Counted from the first letter of the stretch, positions 8,242-17,238 are shown. The stretch is DNA of 64,000 bases from JACCWP01 sp963785115 (GCA_963785115.1 CAWATY010000023.1:62001-126000); one strand, 5' to 3'. The notes: generated by a model not told the origin, from the letters alone. Made by a program: numbers and translations.

Positions 8242-9129
8242 GTGCCGGCCGCCCCGGCAGCACGCCGCGTCGCCACCGCTCCCACCATCGGGGAGCGGGT
8301 CCGGCGCGAGCTGCCGCGGCTGGCTCCGGCCGAGCGCCGGGTCGCCGGTGTGCTGACGTCGGGCGACCCGCTGGCACCACTGGAGACGGTGGCAGCGCTC
8401 GCCGAACGGTCCGGCACGAGCGCGCCGACGGTGCTGCGGCTGGTCGGCAAGCTCGACTTCGCCGGCTGGGCGGAGTTCCAGGCCGCCTGCCGGGCCGAGA
8501 TCGTGGCCCGGCTGTCGCCGCCGCTCGACCGCGTGCCCGTGGACGCGCCCGGCCCGGGCCGCGTCGTCCAGGTGCTCGGCCGACTCGCCGGCAGCGTCGG
8601 TGAGTGCCTCGACGGACTCGACGTCGCGGCGGTCTCTCAGGCGGCCGCGCTGCTGGCCGATCCCACTCGGCCGGCGTGGATCACCGGCGGACGCTTCAGC
8701 GGCGCCCTCGCGACCCACCTGGGTGCGCACCTGCAGATGATGCGGCCCGCCGTGTCCGTCGTACCCGTGTCTCCGCTCGCCCGGACCACCGCGGTGCTCG
8801 ACCTCGACGGCGACGCGGTCGTCGTCGTCTTCGACTACCGGCGCTACCAGGACGACACCGTCGCGTTCGGACGGGCGGCGGCCGAGCGCGGCGTCACCGT
8901 GGTGCTGTTCACCGACGAGTACGTGTCGCCGCTGGCCGACGCGGCCGACGTGGTGCTCACGTCGTCGGTCGACGCGCCGACACCGTTCAACGTCCTCACC
9001 CCGGCGATGGCATTGGTGGAGGCTCTGGTGGCCGACGTGGTCGACCGGCTCGGCACCGCACTGCACGGCCGGCTGGACCGCTACGAGGCGGTCAGCCGTC
9101 AGCTCACCGACGACGGGAGTACCACGTGA
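8242..9129 (+). CDS. RpiR/MurR-family transcriptional regulator
   Basis: The product has about 295 residues. An N-terminal RpiR helix-turn-helix (LAPAERRVAGVL, then LAERSGTSAPTVLRLVGKLDF) is followed by a SIS-type sugar/phosphate isomerase domain (WITGGRFSGALATHLGAHL; VVVVFDYRRYQDDTVAF). It lies inside the operon between the glutamine synthetase-like and amidohydrolase genes, so it probably controls this operon in response to a pathway metabolite. I chose the GTG at 8242, which follows a GGTGGG; another in-frame GTG at 8227 would overlap the previous gene by 13 bp. Its stop overlaps the next GTG start. Confidence 0.88.
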   Translation: MPAAPAARRVATAPTIGERVRRELPRLAPAERRVAGVLTSGDPLAPLETVAALAERSGTSAPTVLRLVGKLDFAGWAEFQAACRAEIVARLSPPLDRVPVDAPGPGRVVQVLGRLAGSVGECLDGLDVAAVSQAAALLADPTRPAWITGGRFSGALATHLGAHLQMMRPAVSVVPVSPLARTTAVLDLDGDAVVVVFDYRRYQDDTVAFGRAAAERGVTVVLFTDEYVSPLADAADVVLTSSVDAPTPFNVLTPAMALVEALVADVVDRLGTALHGRLDRYEAVSRQLTDDGSTT

Positions 9130-10253
9130 CCGCCACCGAGCAGCTGGTCGGCATGCCCCTGGTCGACCACCACTGCCACGGCGTGGTGACCGACGACCTC
9201 GACCGGTCGGCGCTGGAGGCGATGATGTCCGAGGGCGGACCGCCGCCACCCGGCGTCACCGCGTTCGACTCCCCCGTCGGGCTGGCCATCCGGCGGCACT
9301 GCGCGCCCGTGCTAGGTCTCGAGCCGCACGCCTCGCCCGACGACTACGTCGCCCGCCGGGCCGAGCTGGGCGGGGTGGAGGCGTCGCGACAGCTGCTCCG
9401 GGCGGCTGCGCCCGGCACACTGCTGCTCGACACGGGCTTCCACGGCGACACGATCCTTGGCGTCCAGGACATGGCCGAGCTGTCGGGCGCCGAGGCGGGC
9501 GAGATCGTCCGGCTCGAGGCGGTGGCCGAGCAGCTCGCTGCCGATGGCGTCGACCCGTCACTGTTCGGCACCGTCTTCGCCGACGCGCTCGCGCGTACGG
9601 TCCAGGAGCGCGGCGCGGTGGGCGTGAAGTCCGTGGTGGCGTACCGGACCGGGTTCGACTTCGACCCCAACCCACCCAGCCCGGTCGAGGTGGAGATGGC
9701 CACGACCAACTGGCTGGCCAACGATCCCGGTCGGCTCGCCGACCCGGTGCTCGAACGGTTGCTGCTGTGGACCGCGGTCGAGCTCGGGCTGCCGATCCAG
9801 CTGCACGTCGGCTTCGGCGACCGCGACATCCGGATGCACCACAACGACCCGACGCTGCTCACCGACTGGCTGCACCGGGTGCCCGAGCGGGTGCCCGTGA
9901 TGCTGCTGCACTGCTATCCGTACGTACGGCAGGCCAGCTACCTGGCGCACGTCTATCCGCAGGTGCATCTCGACGTGGGGCTGACGCTGCACTTCGCCGG
10001 GCCGGTGGCCGCCGAGCGGATCCTGTCCGAGGCGCTGGAGATGACGCCGTTCGGCAAGCTGGTGTTCTCCACCGACGCATTCGGCCTCGCCGAGCTCTAC
10101 CACCTGGGCACGGCGGTCTTCCGGTCGGCGTTCGGCGCGCTGCTCGATGCCCGCGTCGACGACGGCGAGTGGGCGCTGCCCGACGCGGAGCGGGTCGCCC
10201 GGATGGTCGGCGTCGACAACGCCCGGCGGGTGTACGGGCTGGGCGACGCGTGA
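9126..10253 (+). CDS. FluG-type amidohydrolase
   Basis: The product has 375 residues of the metal-dependent amidohydrolase superfamily. It shows the N-terminal metal motif DHHCHG, LPIQLHVGFGD, MLLHCYPYVRQASYLAHV, and FSTDAFG carrying the late Asp. The C-terminal half resembles the amidohydrolase domain that fungal and bacterial FluG proteins carry fused in front of a glutamine synthetase domain. Here the two halves are separate genes in one operon with a regulator between them. It probably hydrolyses an amide, perhaps the gamma-glutamylamide made by the ligase. The start is the GTG at 9126, overlapping the RpiR stop, with GGGAG about 8 bp upstream. The long open frame before it is a shadow of the RpiR gene. 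Confidence 0.82.
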   Translation: MTATEQLVGMPLVDHHCHGVVTDDLDRSALEAMMSEGGPPPPGVTAFDSPVGLAIRRHCAPVLGLEPHASPDDYVARRAELGGVEASRQLLRAAAPGTLLLDTGFHGDTILGVQDMAELSGAEAGEIVRLEAVAEQLAADGVDPSLFGTVFADALARTVQERGAVGVKSVVAYRTGFDFDPNPPSPVEVEMATTNWLANDPGRLADPVLERLLLWTAVELGLPIQLHVGFGDRDIRMHHNDPTLLTDWLHRVPERVPVMLLHCYPYVRQASYLAHVYPQVHLDVGLTLHFAGPVAAERILSEALEMTPFGKLVFSTDAFGLAELYHLGTAVFRSAFGALLDARVDDGEWALPDAERVARMVGVDNARRVYGLGDA

Positions 10254-11422
10254 GCATGCGCGAGCTCGCGGCGGCGTGGGCACAGGGCCTGGCCGCCGAG
10301 CTGCCCGCGGCGGTCGACCTCCGGCACGACCTGCACGCGCACCCGGAGGTGTCCGGGCAGGAGACCTGGACCGTGCAACGGGTCGCGGCCGCGCTGGATG
10401 CATCGGACGCGCCCGCCGTGGCGGGGACCGGACGGCTGGTGCGGCGCGGGCCGTCCGCGGGACCTGCAATCGCCGTGCGCGCCGAGCTTGACGCGCTGCC
10501 GATGCGTGAGCGCACCCAGCTGTCTTTCGCGGCCGACGGCGAGGCGATGCACTCCTGCGGCCACGACGTGCACCTCGCCGCACTGGTGGCACTGGCCAGG
10601 TCGATGCCGGCCGACGCCCCGGTCGGGCTGCTCGCTGTCGTGCAGCCGCGCGAGGAGCTCTCGCCGTCCGGGGCGGAGGACGTCGTCGCCACCGGCGTGC
10701 TCGCCGAGCACGACGTGCGGGCGGTGGTGGGGGCGCACCTGCAGCCTCAGCTGCCCACCGGCACCGTCGCGTCGGATCCGGGCGTGGTCAACGCGTCGGT
10801 CGACGAGTTCGAGCTGCAGGTGGTCGGCGAGGGCGGGCACGGGGCCTACCCGCACCTGGCCGCGGACACCATCGGCGCGCTCAGCGCCAGCGTGCTGGCC
10901 GCGCAGACGCTGGCGCGTACGGCGGTCGACCCGATGAGCGTCGCGACGGTGTCGTTCGGGGTGCTGCGCGCGGGTGGCGCGGCGAACGTGATCCCGACCA
11001 GGGCCACGGCGACCGGCACGCTGCGCGCGTTCGCGGAGGAGGACCGTGACCGGATGATGGCGGCGTTGCGGCACGCGGCCGGCACGGTCGCCGAGACCTA
11101 TGGCTGCGAGGGCGACGTCCGGCTGCTGTCCGCTGAGCCCGCGCTGCGCAACGACGCCGGTCTCGCGGAGCGAGCGGCGGGCTGGCTCGGCGACGTCGGC
11201 GCCGGCAGCCGCGGGACGTTCAAGTCCTGCGGCTCCGACGACTTCGCCTACTACGCCGACGCGGCGCCGAGCCTGATGCTGTTCGTGGGCTGCGGCCCGG
11301 CGGACGGCTCGGCCGGGCCGATGCTGCACCAGCCGACCTTCGCCCCCGACGACGCGCTCGTCGGCACCGTCGCCCGGAGCATGCTCGCCGGCTGGCTCGC
11401 CGCCGCCGAGGGCCTCGCCTGA
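10250..11422 (+). CDS. M20-family amidohydrolase (hippurate hydrolase/aminoacylase-like)
   Basis: The product has 390 residues of the M20D family. Metal and catalytic motifs are visible: LHAHPEVSGQE, SCGHDVHLAAL (di-metal Cys/His/Asp), PREELSPSGAEDVV (general-base Glu pair), GAHLQPQLPTG, and a late CGSDDFAYY. Family members remove acyl groups from N-acyl amino acids or hydrolyse indole-amino acid conjugates. It is the last gene of the permease operon and is coupled to the amidohydrolase by a GTGA overlap; an ATG at 10256 is an equally good start. A strong hairpin follows, which marks the operon end. Confidence 0.87.
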   Translation: MSMRELAAAWAQGLAAELPAAVDLRHDLHAHPEVSGQETWTVQRVAAALDASDAPAVAGTGRLVRRGPSAGPAIAVRAELDALPMRERTQLSFAADGEAMHSCGHDVHLAALVALARSMPADAPVGLLAVVQPREELSPSGAEDVVATGVLAEHDVRAVVGAHLQPQLPTGTVASDPGVVNASVDEFELQVVGEGGHGAYPHLAADTIGALSASVLAAQTLARTAVDPMSVATVSFGVLRAGGAANVIPTRATATGTLRAFAEEDRDRMMAALRHAAGTVAETYGCEGDVRLLSAEPALRNDAGLAERAAGWLGDVGAGSRGTFKSCGSDDFAYYADAAPSLMLFVGCGPADGSAGPMLHQPTFAPDDALVGTVARSMLAGWLAAAEGLA

Positions 11423-11432
11423 ACCCCCGCTC

Positions 11433-11466
11433 ATCCGACCGTTATGCCGCGGCGCAACGGTCGGAT
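11433..11466. terminator. Bidirectional hairpin terminator
   Basis: A perfect 11-bp inverted repeat, ATCCGACCGTT and AACGGTCGGAT with a 12-base loop, lies between two convergent genes (the M20 amidohydrolase and the methylenetetrahydrofolate reductase). There is no U tract, as is common in GC-rich actinobacteria. It could end transcription from both sides. Confidence 0.7.
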
Positions 11467-11487
11467 CGGCGGGAGGGGTCGCGTGGG

Positions 11488-12354
11488 TTACGCGGTCGGG
11501 ACGGGGGTGTTGAGGAGGGTGCGGCGCCACTGCTCGGTCTCGGCGACCTGGTTGAAGGTGAACAGGTGCACACCGGTGACGGCGAGCGAGGCGTCGGCGA
11601 ACATCGGAGCGCTCTGCTCGAGCAGCCTGGCCGGGCGGTAGCCGCCGGGCGCCGCGATCCGGGCGAAGATCGAGGCGTTCTTGGCGAGGAACCTGGTCGA
11701 CTCCCCGACCCCGATCTTGGTGGCCATCGCCAGCAGCTTGGCCCGCTCGACCGGACCCGGCATCCCCATCAGGATCGGCAGATCGATGCCGCGGCCACGC
11801 AGCCGGACCACCCACCGGCGCAGCTGGGCGGCGTCGAAGCACAGGTTGCTCACCACGTACGTCGCGTGCTCGCGCTTGTCCCACATCGCCTGCACGGTGA
11901 CGTCGTCGCTGATCACCGGGTGGCTCTCGGGGTAGCCGGTGATGCCCACCTGGGCGAACGGACGGCCGAGCTCGCTGAGGTCGCGCAGCATCTCCAGCGA
12001 CCCGTGGTAGATGCCGGCGGCGGGGTCTGCGTCACCGGCCGGGACGAACACGTCGTCGACGCCGAGATCGACCAGCCGTTGCACGAGATCGTTCAGGTGG
12101 GACTTGTCGCGCACCATCCGGGCGGCGAGGTGCGGCGTCACCCGGTAGCCCTGCGCGAGCAGCCGCTCGACCGCGTCCAGCGTGCTCTCCAGGCCCTTCG
12201 CGGGAGACGCCGTCACGGTGAGCCGTACGTCGGTCGGCACGTGGGCGTGGACCGCAGCCTCGACCTTGGCGGTGGGCAGCAGCTCGTAGCGCGCGTTGGC
12301 CAGCGCCGCGCGCGCGGCGGGGGCACGAAGGGTGTTGCGCATCGCACAACTCAT
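11488..12354 (-). CDS. Methylenetetrahydrofolate reductase-family protein
   Basis: The product has 288 residues with a FAD-linked MTHFR-like TIM barrel: VTASPAKGLEST, VTPHLAARMV, VFVPAGDADP, GITGYPESHP and DLPILMGMPGPV are typical. It resembles the short MTHFR paralogues found in corrinoid-dependent demethylation clusters, where the enzyme is thought to run oxidatively and convert methyl-THF to methylene-THF. Its position opposite the methyltransferase/ASKHA operon supports that role, though housekeeping MetF function is not excluded. The start is placed at ATG 12354; a second in-frame ATG at 12342 is possible. No strong ribosome-binding site precedes either one. Confidence 0.82.
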   Translation of the reverse strand: MSCAMRNTLRAPAARAALANARYELLPTAKVEAAVHAHVPTDVRLTVTASPAKGLESTLDAVERLLAQGYRVTPHLAARMVRDKSHLNDLVQRLVDLGVDDVFVPAGDADPAAGIYHGSLEMLRDLSELGRPFAQVGITGYPESHPVISDDVTVQAMWDKREHATYVVSNLCFDAAQLRRWVVRLRGRGIDLPILMGMPGPVERAKLLAMATKIGVGESTRFLAKNASIFARIAAPGGYRPARLLEQSAPMFADASLAVTGVHLFTFNQVAETEQWRRTLLNTPVPTA

Positions 12355-12405
12355 TTCTGATGACGCACAACTTGCGCCGCCAGCGTACGCGCGGGGAAGC
12401 CGACG

Positions 12406-13674
12406 TCACAACCGGATCGCGGCGCGCCGGTCGAGCCTCACCGACACCGCCAGCACGGCGACCCCGGCTACGGCCATCCCTGCCCCGACGAGGGCCGGTG
12501 CGGTGTAGCCGAGACCCGCGGCGATGACCAGCCCGCCGAGCCACGCGCCGAGGGCGTTGGCGAGGTTGAGCGAGGCGTGGTTGAGCGCGGCGCCGAACGT
12601 CTGGGCGTCGCCGGAGACGTCCATCAGCCGCATCTGCAGACAGGTCACCAGCACCGAGCCGTTGATCGCGATCAGGAAGATCCCGCCGAGCAGACCCAGC
12701 GGATGGTGGGCGATCACCGCGAAGGCCGCCATCAGCGCGATGTTGGCGGCCAGCGTCGCGGCCAGGGTCGGGACGAGCGCCCGATCGGCCGCCAGCCCGC
12801 CGAGGTACGTCCCCGCGACCCCGCCCACACCGAACGCCAGCAGCACCAGCGGCACGCTGCTCGCGGACATGCCGGCCACGTCGGTCGCGATCGGGGCGAT
12901 GTAGCTGTAGACGGCGAACATGCCGCCGAAGCCGACCGTCCCCACCAGCAGGGTGAGCAGCACCTGCGGCTTCTTCAACGCAGCGAGCTCGACCCGAGCC
13001 CGGGCCTCACCGCGGCCGGGTCGGGACGGCACGAACACGGCCATCGCCAGCACGCACAGCAACGCGATCACCGCCACGGCGACGTACGCCGCCCGCCAGC
13101 CCAACGTCTGACCGAGCCAGGTGGCGGCGGGCACACCCGCCACGTTGGCGGTGGCCAGGCCGAGCATTACGCTGCTCACCGCCCGCCCGCGCTGCTCGGG
13201 CAGCACCAAGGACGCAGCGACGAGCGCTGCGACCCCGAAGTACGCGCCGTGCGGCAGACCCGCGACGAACCGGGTCACCGCGACGGAGGCGAAGCCGGGC
13301 GCGAGCGCGGTCGCGAGGTTGGACAGCGCGAACCACGCCATCAGCACGCCCAGCAGCCGCCGGCGAGGCAGCCGCGCGCCGACGGAGGCGATCAGCGGTG
13401 CGCCCACGACCACGCCGAGGGCGTACGCGGAGATGAGGTGTCCGCCGGAGGGGATCGACACCCCGACGCCGTCGGTGATCTCGGGCAGCAGACCCATGCT
13501 GACGAACTCGGTCGTGCCGATCGCGAAGCCGCCGACCGCCATCGCGAGGATGGCGAGCGTGGCCCGTCGACGCGGCGGAGTGTCCGTGTCGGGGCCGGCG
13601 AAGGCGGCCGCCCGGGTGCGGGCGACAAGAGATTGCGTCACGAGGGGCGGAACGACCGCGGACGGGGCGCCCAT
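12406..13674 (-). CDS. MFS transporter, AraJ/YdhP-like
   Basis: The product has 422 residues, twelve predicted membrane segments, and a hydrophilic N-terminal tail of about 30 residues. Family motifs include GFAIGTTEFVSMGLLPEI near the first helix and the loop ASVGARLPRRRLLG. The profile is that of drug/sugar-efflux DHA1 transporters such as AraJ and YdhP. The substrate is unknown. It lies between the MTHFR-like gene and icd on the same strand, 52 and 63 bp away, so readthrough is possible. There is nothing to link it to either pathway. Confidence 0.87.
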   Translation of the reverse strand: MGAPSAVVPPLVTQSLVARTRAAAFAGPDTDTPPRRRATLAILAMAVGGFAIGTTEFVSMGLLPEITDGVGVSIPSGGHLISAYALGVVVGAPLIASVGARLPRRRLLGVLMAWFALSNLATALAPGFASVAVTRFVAGLPHGAYFGVAALVAASLVLPEQRGRAVSSVMLGLATANVAGVPAATWLGQTLGWRAAYVAVAVIALLCVLAMAVFVPSRPGRGEARARVELAALKKPQVLLTLLVGTVGFGGMFAVYSYIAPIATDVAGMSASSVPLVLLAFGVGGVAGTYLGGLAADRALVPTLAATLAANIALMAAFAVIAHHPLGLLGGIFLIAINGSVLVTCLQMRLMDVSGDAQTFGAALNHASLNLANALGAWLGGLVIAAGLGYTAPALVGAGMAVAGVAVLAVSVRLDRRAAIRL

Positions 13675-13737
13675 TCCGGAATCCGCCAGACGTCACACGA
13701 TGTTCACATCCGCCGCTGCCGGCTCTCCCCCGCAGGG

Positions 13738-14961
13738 TCAGGCCAGCGCCTTCTCCAGGTTGGCGTCAAGCGCGGCGAGGAACTCCTCGGTGGTCGCCCA
13801 GTCCTGGTCGGGACCGACGAGCAGGGCGAGGTCCTTGGTCATGGTGCCGCTCTCGACCGTCTCGACGCAGACCCGCTCCAGCGCCTCGGCGAACTCGGTG
13901 ACCTCAGGCGTCTCGTCCAGCTTTCCGCGGTGCGCGAGCCCACGGGTCCACGCGAAGATCGAGGCGATCGGGTTGGTCGAGGTCGGCTTGCCCTGCTGGT
14001 GCTGGCGGAAGTGCCGGGTCACCGTGCCGTGCGCCGCCTCGGCTTCGACGGTCCTACCGTCGGGCGTCATCAGCACCGACGTCATCAGGCCGAGCGAGCC
14101 GAAGCCCTGCGCGACGGTGTCGGACTGCACGTCGCCGTCGTAGTTCTTGCAGGCCCAGACATAGCCGCCCTCCCACTTCATCGCGGCGGCGACCATGTCG
14201 TCGATCAGCCGGTGCTCGTACGTGAGGCCCTTGGCGTCGAAGTCGGCCTTGAACTCCTCCTCGAACACCCGCTGGAAGATGTCCTTGAAGGCGCCGTCGT
14301 AGGCCTTGAGGATCGTGTTCTTGGTGGACATGTAGACCGGGTACTCGCGCTGCAGCCCGTAGGACAGCGAGGCGCGGGCGAAGTCCTCGATCGACTTGTT
14401 GAAGTTGTACATCGCCATCGCGACGCCGCCGTCCTCGGGCATCGTCACGACCTCGTGCTCGATCGGCTCGCCACCGTCGGACGGCGTGAACGTGATCGTG
14501 ATCGTGCCCGGCCCGGGGACCTTGAAGTTGGTCGACTTGTACTGGTCGCCGTGGGCGTGCCGGCCGATGATGATCGGCTTGGTCCAGCCCGGCACCAGCC
14601 GCGGGATGTTGCCCATGATGATCGGCTCGCGGAAGACGACGCCGCCGAGGATGTTGCGGATCGTGCCGTTGGGCGAGACCCACATCTTCTTCAGGCCGAA
14701 CTCCTCGACCCGCGCCTCGTCGGGGGTGATCGTGGCGCACTTGACCCCGACGCCGTGTTCCTTGATGGCGTTGGCCGCATCGACGGTGACCTGGTCGTCG
14801 CTGGCGTCGCGGGACTCGATGCTGAGGTCGTAGTAGTGCAGGTCGATGTCCAGGTACGGATGGATCAGGCGTTCCTTGATGAACTGCCAGATGATCCGCG
14901 TCATCTCGTCGCCGTCGAGCTCGACGACGGGGTTCTGCACCTTGATCTTGGCCACGGCCAC
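13738..14961 (-). CDS. icd: NADP-dependent isocitrate dehydrogenase
   Basis: The product has 407 residues of the eukaryote-like dimeric NADP-IDH subfamily. It catalyses oxidative decarboxylation of isocitrate to 2-oxoglutarate in the TCA cycle. Characteristic segments include VVELDGDEMTRIIW at the N terminus, TITPDEARVEEF, NGTIRNILGG, MSTKNTILKAYDGAFKD, CKNYDGDVQSDTVAQGFGS and EAAHGTVTRH. It starts at GTG with GAGGAGA just upstream; a second in-frame GTG lies two codons later. It faces mdh across the nei gene and, with mdh and sucCD, makes the window rich in TCA genes. Confidence 0.97.
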   Translation of the reverse strand: MAVAKIKVQNPVVELDGDEMTRIIWQFIKERLIHPYLDIDLHYYDLSIESRDASDDQVTVDAANAIKEHGVGVKCATITPDEARVEEFGLKKMWVSPNGTIRNILGGVVFREPIIMGNIPRLVPGWTKPIIIGRHAHGDQYKSTNFKVPGPGTITITFTPSDGGEPIEHEVVTMPEDGGVAMAMYNFNKSIEDFARASLSYGLQREYPVYMSTKNTILKAYDGAFKDIFQRVFEEEFKADFDAKGLTYEHRLIDDMVAAAMKWEGGYVWACKNYDGDVQSDTVAQGFGSLGLMTSVLMTPDGRTVEAEAAHGTVTRHFRQHQQGKPTSTNPIASIFAWTRGLAHRGKLDETPEVTEFAEALERVCVETVESGTMTKDLALLVGPDQDWATTEEFLAALDANLEKALA

Positions 14962-15005
14962 GTCTCCTCAGCGCTGCGAATGTCTCGACGTCAAGATATC
15001 GGAGG

Positions 15006-15872
15006 TCATTCCGGTTGGCAGGTGGGGCACCACCAGACCGTACGGCCGGCCATCGGCTCGGACCGGATGGTGGTCGAGCAGACCCGGCACGGCTCGCCGC
15101 CGCGGCGGAACAGGTAGTACGCGGTCTCGCGAGTCGCCCGGCGGCGGTTGCCGGGCCGGTCGCCGGGTCTGGTCGTGACCTCGGCCCCGCCGCGCTCGAC
15201 GGCCGCCTTCATGATCGAGCGCAGGTGGTCCCACACCCGCTTCCACTCGTCGTCGTCGACGTCGCGGCCGGGACGCTGCGGGGCGATGCCGGCGAGGAAC
15301 GGCGCCTCCGCGCGCCAGATCAACCCCGCGCCGGCCACCACGTCCTGGCGCAGCAGCAGGGTGCCGAGCGGCGCCCGGCTGCGGCGCACCTTCGCCAGCG
15401 CGGCGTCTGGGTCGGCGTCGTCCCGGATCGGGTCGGGGCCGAGCCCCTCGAGCACCCGGTCCATCCCGCCGTCGTCGACCAGGGCGCAGGTCATCGCGCC
15501 CCGCAGGTCGCAGCTCACGGCGTCGGCGCCGCGTCCGGTCTGCAGCAGCAGCCGTCGGTTGGCGCCGCCGGCCGCGACCAGGGCGCTCCCGTCGGTCTGC
15601 GCGCCGTCGGCGTCGTACCAGCGCCAGCCCCCGATCAGTCCCAGGTGCACGTGTAGCCACGGCTTGGCGGACTCGCCGCGGGCGCCTCGCGGGACGGAGA
15701 AGCGAAGGAACAGGTTCTTGCCGTACGCCTCGGCACGGCGCAGCGTGTGGCCGTCGAGGGCGGCGGCGCCGGCGGCGAAGCGGCCCTGCGGGCTGCTCGC
15801 GTGGACGACCCTGCCCTGCATTCGAGCGGCGAAGCGCTGCGCGTCGACATGGACCACGTGACCCTCGGGCAC
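15006..15872 (-). CDS. nei: Endonuclease VIII-like DNA glycosylase (Fpg/Nei family)
   Basis: The product has 288 residues. It begins MPEGHVVH after cleavage-type processing, with the catalytic Pro2 and Glu3 of the Fpg/Nei family. A conserved Lys lies in AYGKNLFLRF. A C-terminal zinc finger (PCRVC and WWCPTC) supplies four cysteines. The SSPQGRFA segment resembles mycobacterial Nei1. It excises oxidised pyrimidines and nicks the abasic site. The start is the GTG that gives the required Pro-Glu N terminus. It is divergent from mdh with 53 bp between starts. Confidence 0.93.
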   Translation of the reverse strand: MPEGHVVHVDAQRFAARMQGRVVHASSPQGRFAAGAAALDGHTLRRAEAYGKNLFLRFSVPRGARGESAKPWLHVHLGLIGGWRWYDADGAQTDGSALVAAGGANRRLLLQTGRGADAVSCDLRGAMTCALVDDGGMDRVLEGLGPDPIRDDADPDAALAKVRRSRAPLGTLLLRQDVVAGAGLIWRAEAPFLAGIAPQRPGRDVDDDEWKRVWDHLRSIMKAAVERGGAEVTTRPGDRPGNRRRATRETAYYLFRRGGEPCRVCSTTIRSEPMAGRTVWWCPTCQPE

Positions 15873-15925
15873 CGGGTGAGCGTACGTCGGCTAGCGTCTG
15901 TCCACCCCGTCGAAGGAGACCCCTC

Positions 15926-16915
15926 GTGAGCCCCACTCCCGTGAAGGTCGCCGTCACCGGCGCCGCCGGCCAGATCGGCTACAGCCTGCTGTTCCGCATC
16001 GCCAGCGGCGACCTGCTCGGACCGGGTGTGCCGGTCGAGCTGCGGCTGCTGGAGATCACGCCCGCGCTGCAGGCGCTGGAGGGCGTGGTGATGGAGATCG
16101 ACGACTGCGCGTTCAGCACGCTGGCCGGCGTCGAGATCGGCGACGACGCCAACACGGTCTTCGACGGCGTCAGCCTGGCGCTGCTGGTCGGCGCCCGGCC
16201 GCGCAGCAAGGGCATGGAGCGCAGCGACCTGCTCGAGGCCAACGGCGCGATCTTCACCACCCAGGGCAAGGCGCTCAACGACCACGCGGCCGACGACGTG
16301 CGGGTCACGGTGACCGGGAACCCGGCGAACACCAACGCGTTGATCGCGATGAGCAACGCCCCCGACATCCCGACCGAGCGGTTCAGCGCGCTCACCCGGC
16401 TCGACCACAACCGGGCGATCGCCCAGCTGGCGGCGCGTACGGGCGCGGCCGTGTCCGACGTGCGGCACATGACGATCTGGGGCAACCACTCCGCGACGCA
16501 GTACCCCGACCTGTTCCACGCCGAGGTCGGAGGGCGCAACGCCTACGAGCTGGTCGACGACCACGCGTGGGTCGAGAACGACTTCATCCCGACCGTGCAG
16601 AAGCGCGGGGCGGCGATCATCGAGGCGCGGGGCGCGTCCTCCGCGGCGTCGGCTGCCAGCGCGACCATCGACCACGCGCGCGACTGGGTGCTCGGGTCGG
16701 CCGAGGGCGACTGGCTGTCGATGGCCGTGCGCAGCGACGGCTCCTACGGCGTCCCCGAGGGCCTGATCTCGTCGTTCCCCGTCACGACCCACGGGGGCGA
16801 GTGGGAGATCGTCCAGGGACTGGAGATCGACGACTTCTCCAGGGGCCGGATCGACGCCAGCGCGGCGGAGCTGGCCGAGGAGCGCGAGGCCGTGAGCGGG
16901 CTCGGCCTGATCTGA
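15926..16915 (+). CDS. mdh: Malate dehydrogenase
   Basis: The product has 329 residues. NAD-dependent malate/oxaloacetate interconversion. The NAD-binding GAAGQIGYSLL, the substrate loop VGARPRSKGMERSDLL, TGNPANTNALIA, and the catalytic His in MTIWGNHSATQYPD are all present, as in actinobacterial type-2 malate dehydrogenases. It starts at GTG with a GAAGGAG ribosome-binding site about 8 bp upstream. It converges on the DUF3017-folD pair, 24 bp away. Confidence 0.97.
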   Translation: MSPTPVKVAVTGAAGQIGYSLLFRIASGDLLGPGVPVELRLLEITPALQALEGVVMEIDDCAFSTLAGVEIGDDANTVFDGVSLALLVGARPRSKGMERSDLLEANGAIFTTQGKALNDHAADDVRVTVTGNPANTNALIAMSNAPDIPTERFSALTRLDHNRAIAQLAARTGAAVSDVRHMTIWGNHSATQYPDLFHAEVGGRNAYELVDDHAWVENDFIPTVQKRGAAIIEARGASSAASAASATIDHARDWVLGSAEGDWLSMAVRSDGSYGVPEGLISSFPVTTHGGEWEIVQGLEIDDFSRGRIDASAAELAEEREAVSGLGLI

Positions 16916-16939
16916 GCCGCCGCCGGGCGACGTACGGGG

Positions 16940-17233
16940 TCAGGGGCTCGGCTGCTCGGGCACCAGGATCGACAGCACGATCAGCAGCACCCCGAGACCG
17001 GTCATCACGACGACGTCAGCCGTCGGGCGCCGTACGCGGAGCAGGCCCGCCGCCCGCTCGCTCAGCAGGGTGCGCGCGAACGAGCCACAGACCAGCGCTC
17101 CCCCGACGACACCCACCCCGACCCGCCAGCTGCCGCTCACCACGATCGCGAGCCCCACGGCCGTGGCGAGCACCTCGAGCCCGAGGACGACGGTGCCCGG
17201 CGACAACCGGGACCGGGACGCGGCGGAGGTCAT
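16940..17233 (-). CDS. DUF3017 small membrane protein
   Basis: The product has 97 residues and three hydrophobic segments (TVVLGLEVLATAVGLAIVV; VGVVGGALVCGSFA; VVVMTGLGVLLIVLSILV). This matches actinobacterial DUF3017 proteins, which are usually encoded beside folD and mdh, as here. No function is known. The long upstream open frame is a shadow of folD. I place the start at ATG 17233, five bases after the folD stop. Confidence 0.85.
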   Translation of the reverse strand: MTSAASRSRLSPGTVVLGLEVLATAVGLAIVVSGSWRVGVGVVGGALVCGSFARTLLSERAAGLLRVRRPTADVVVMTGLGVLLIVLSILVPEQPSP

Positions 17234-17238
17234 CCGAC

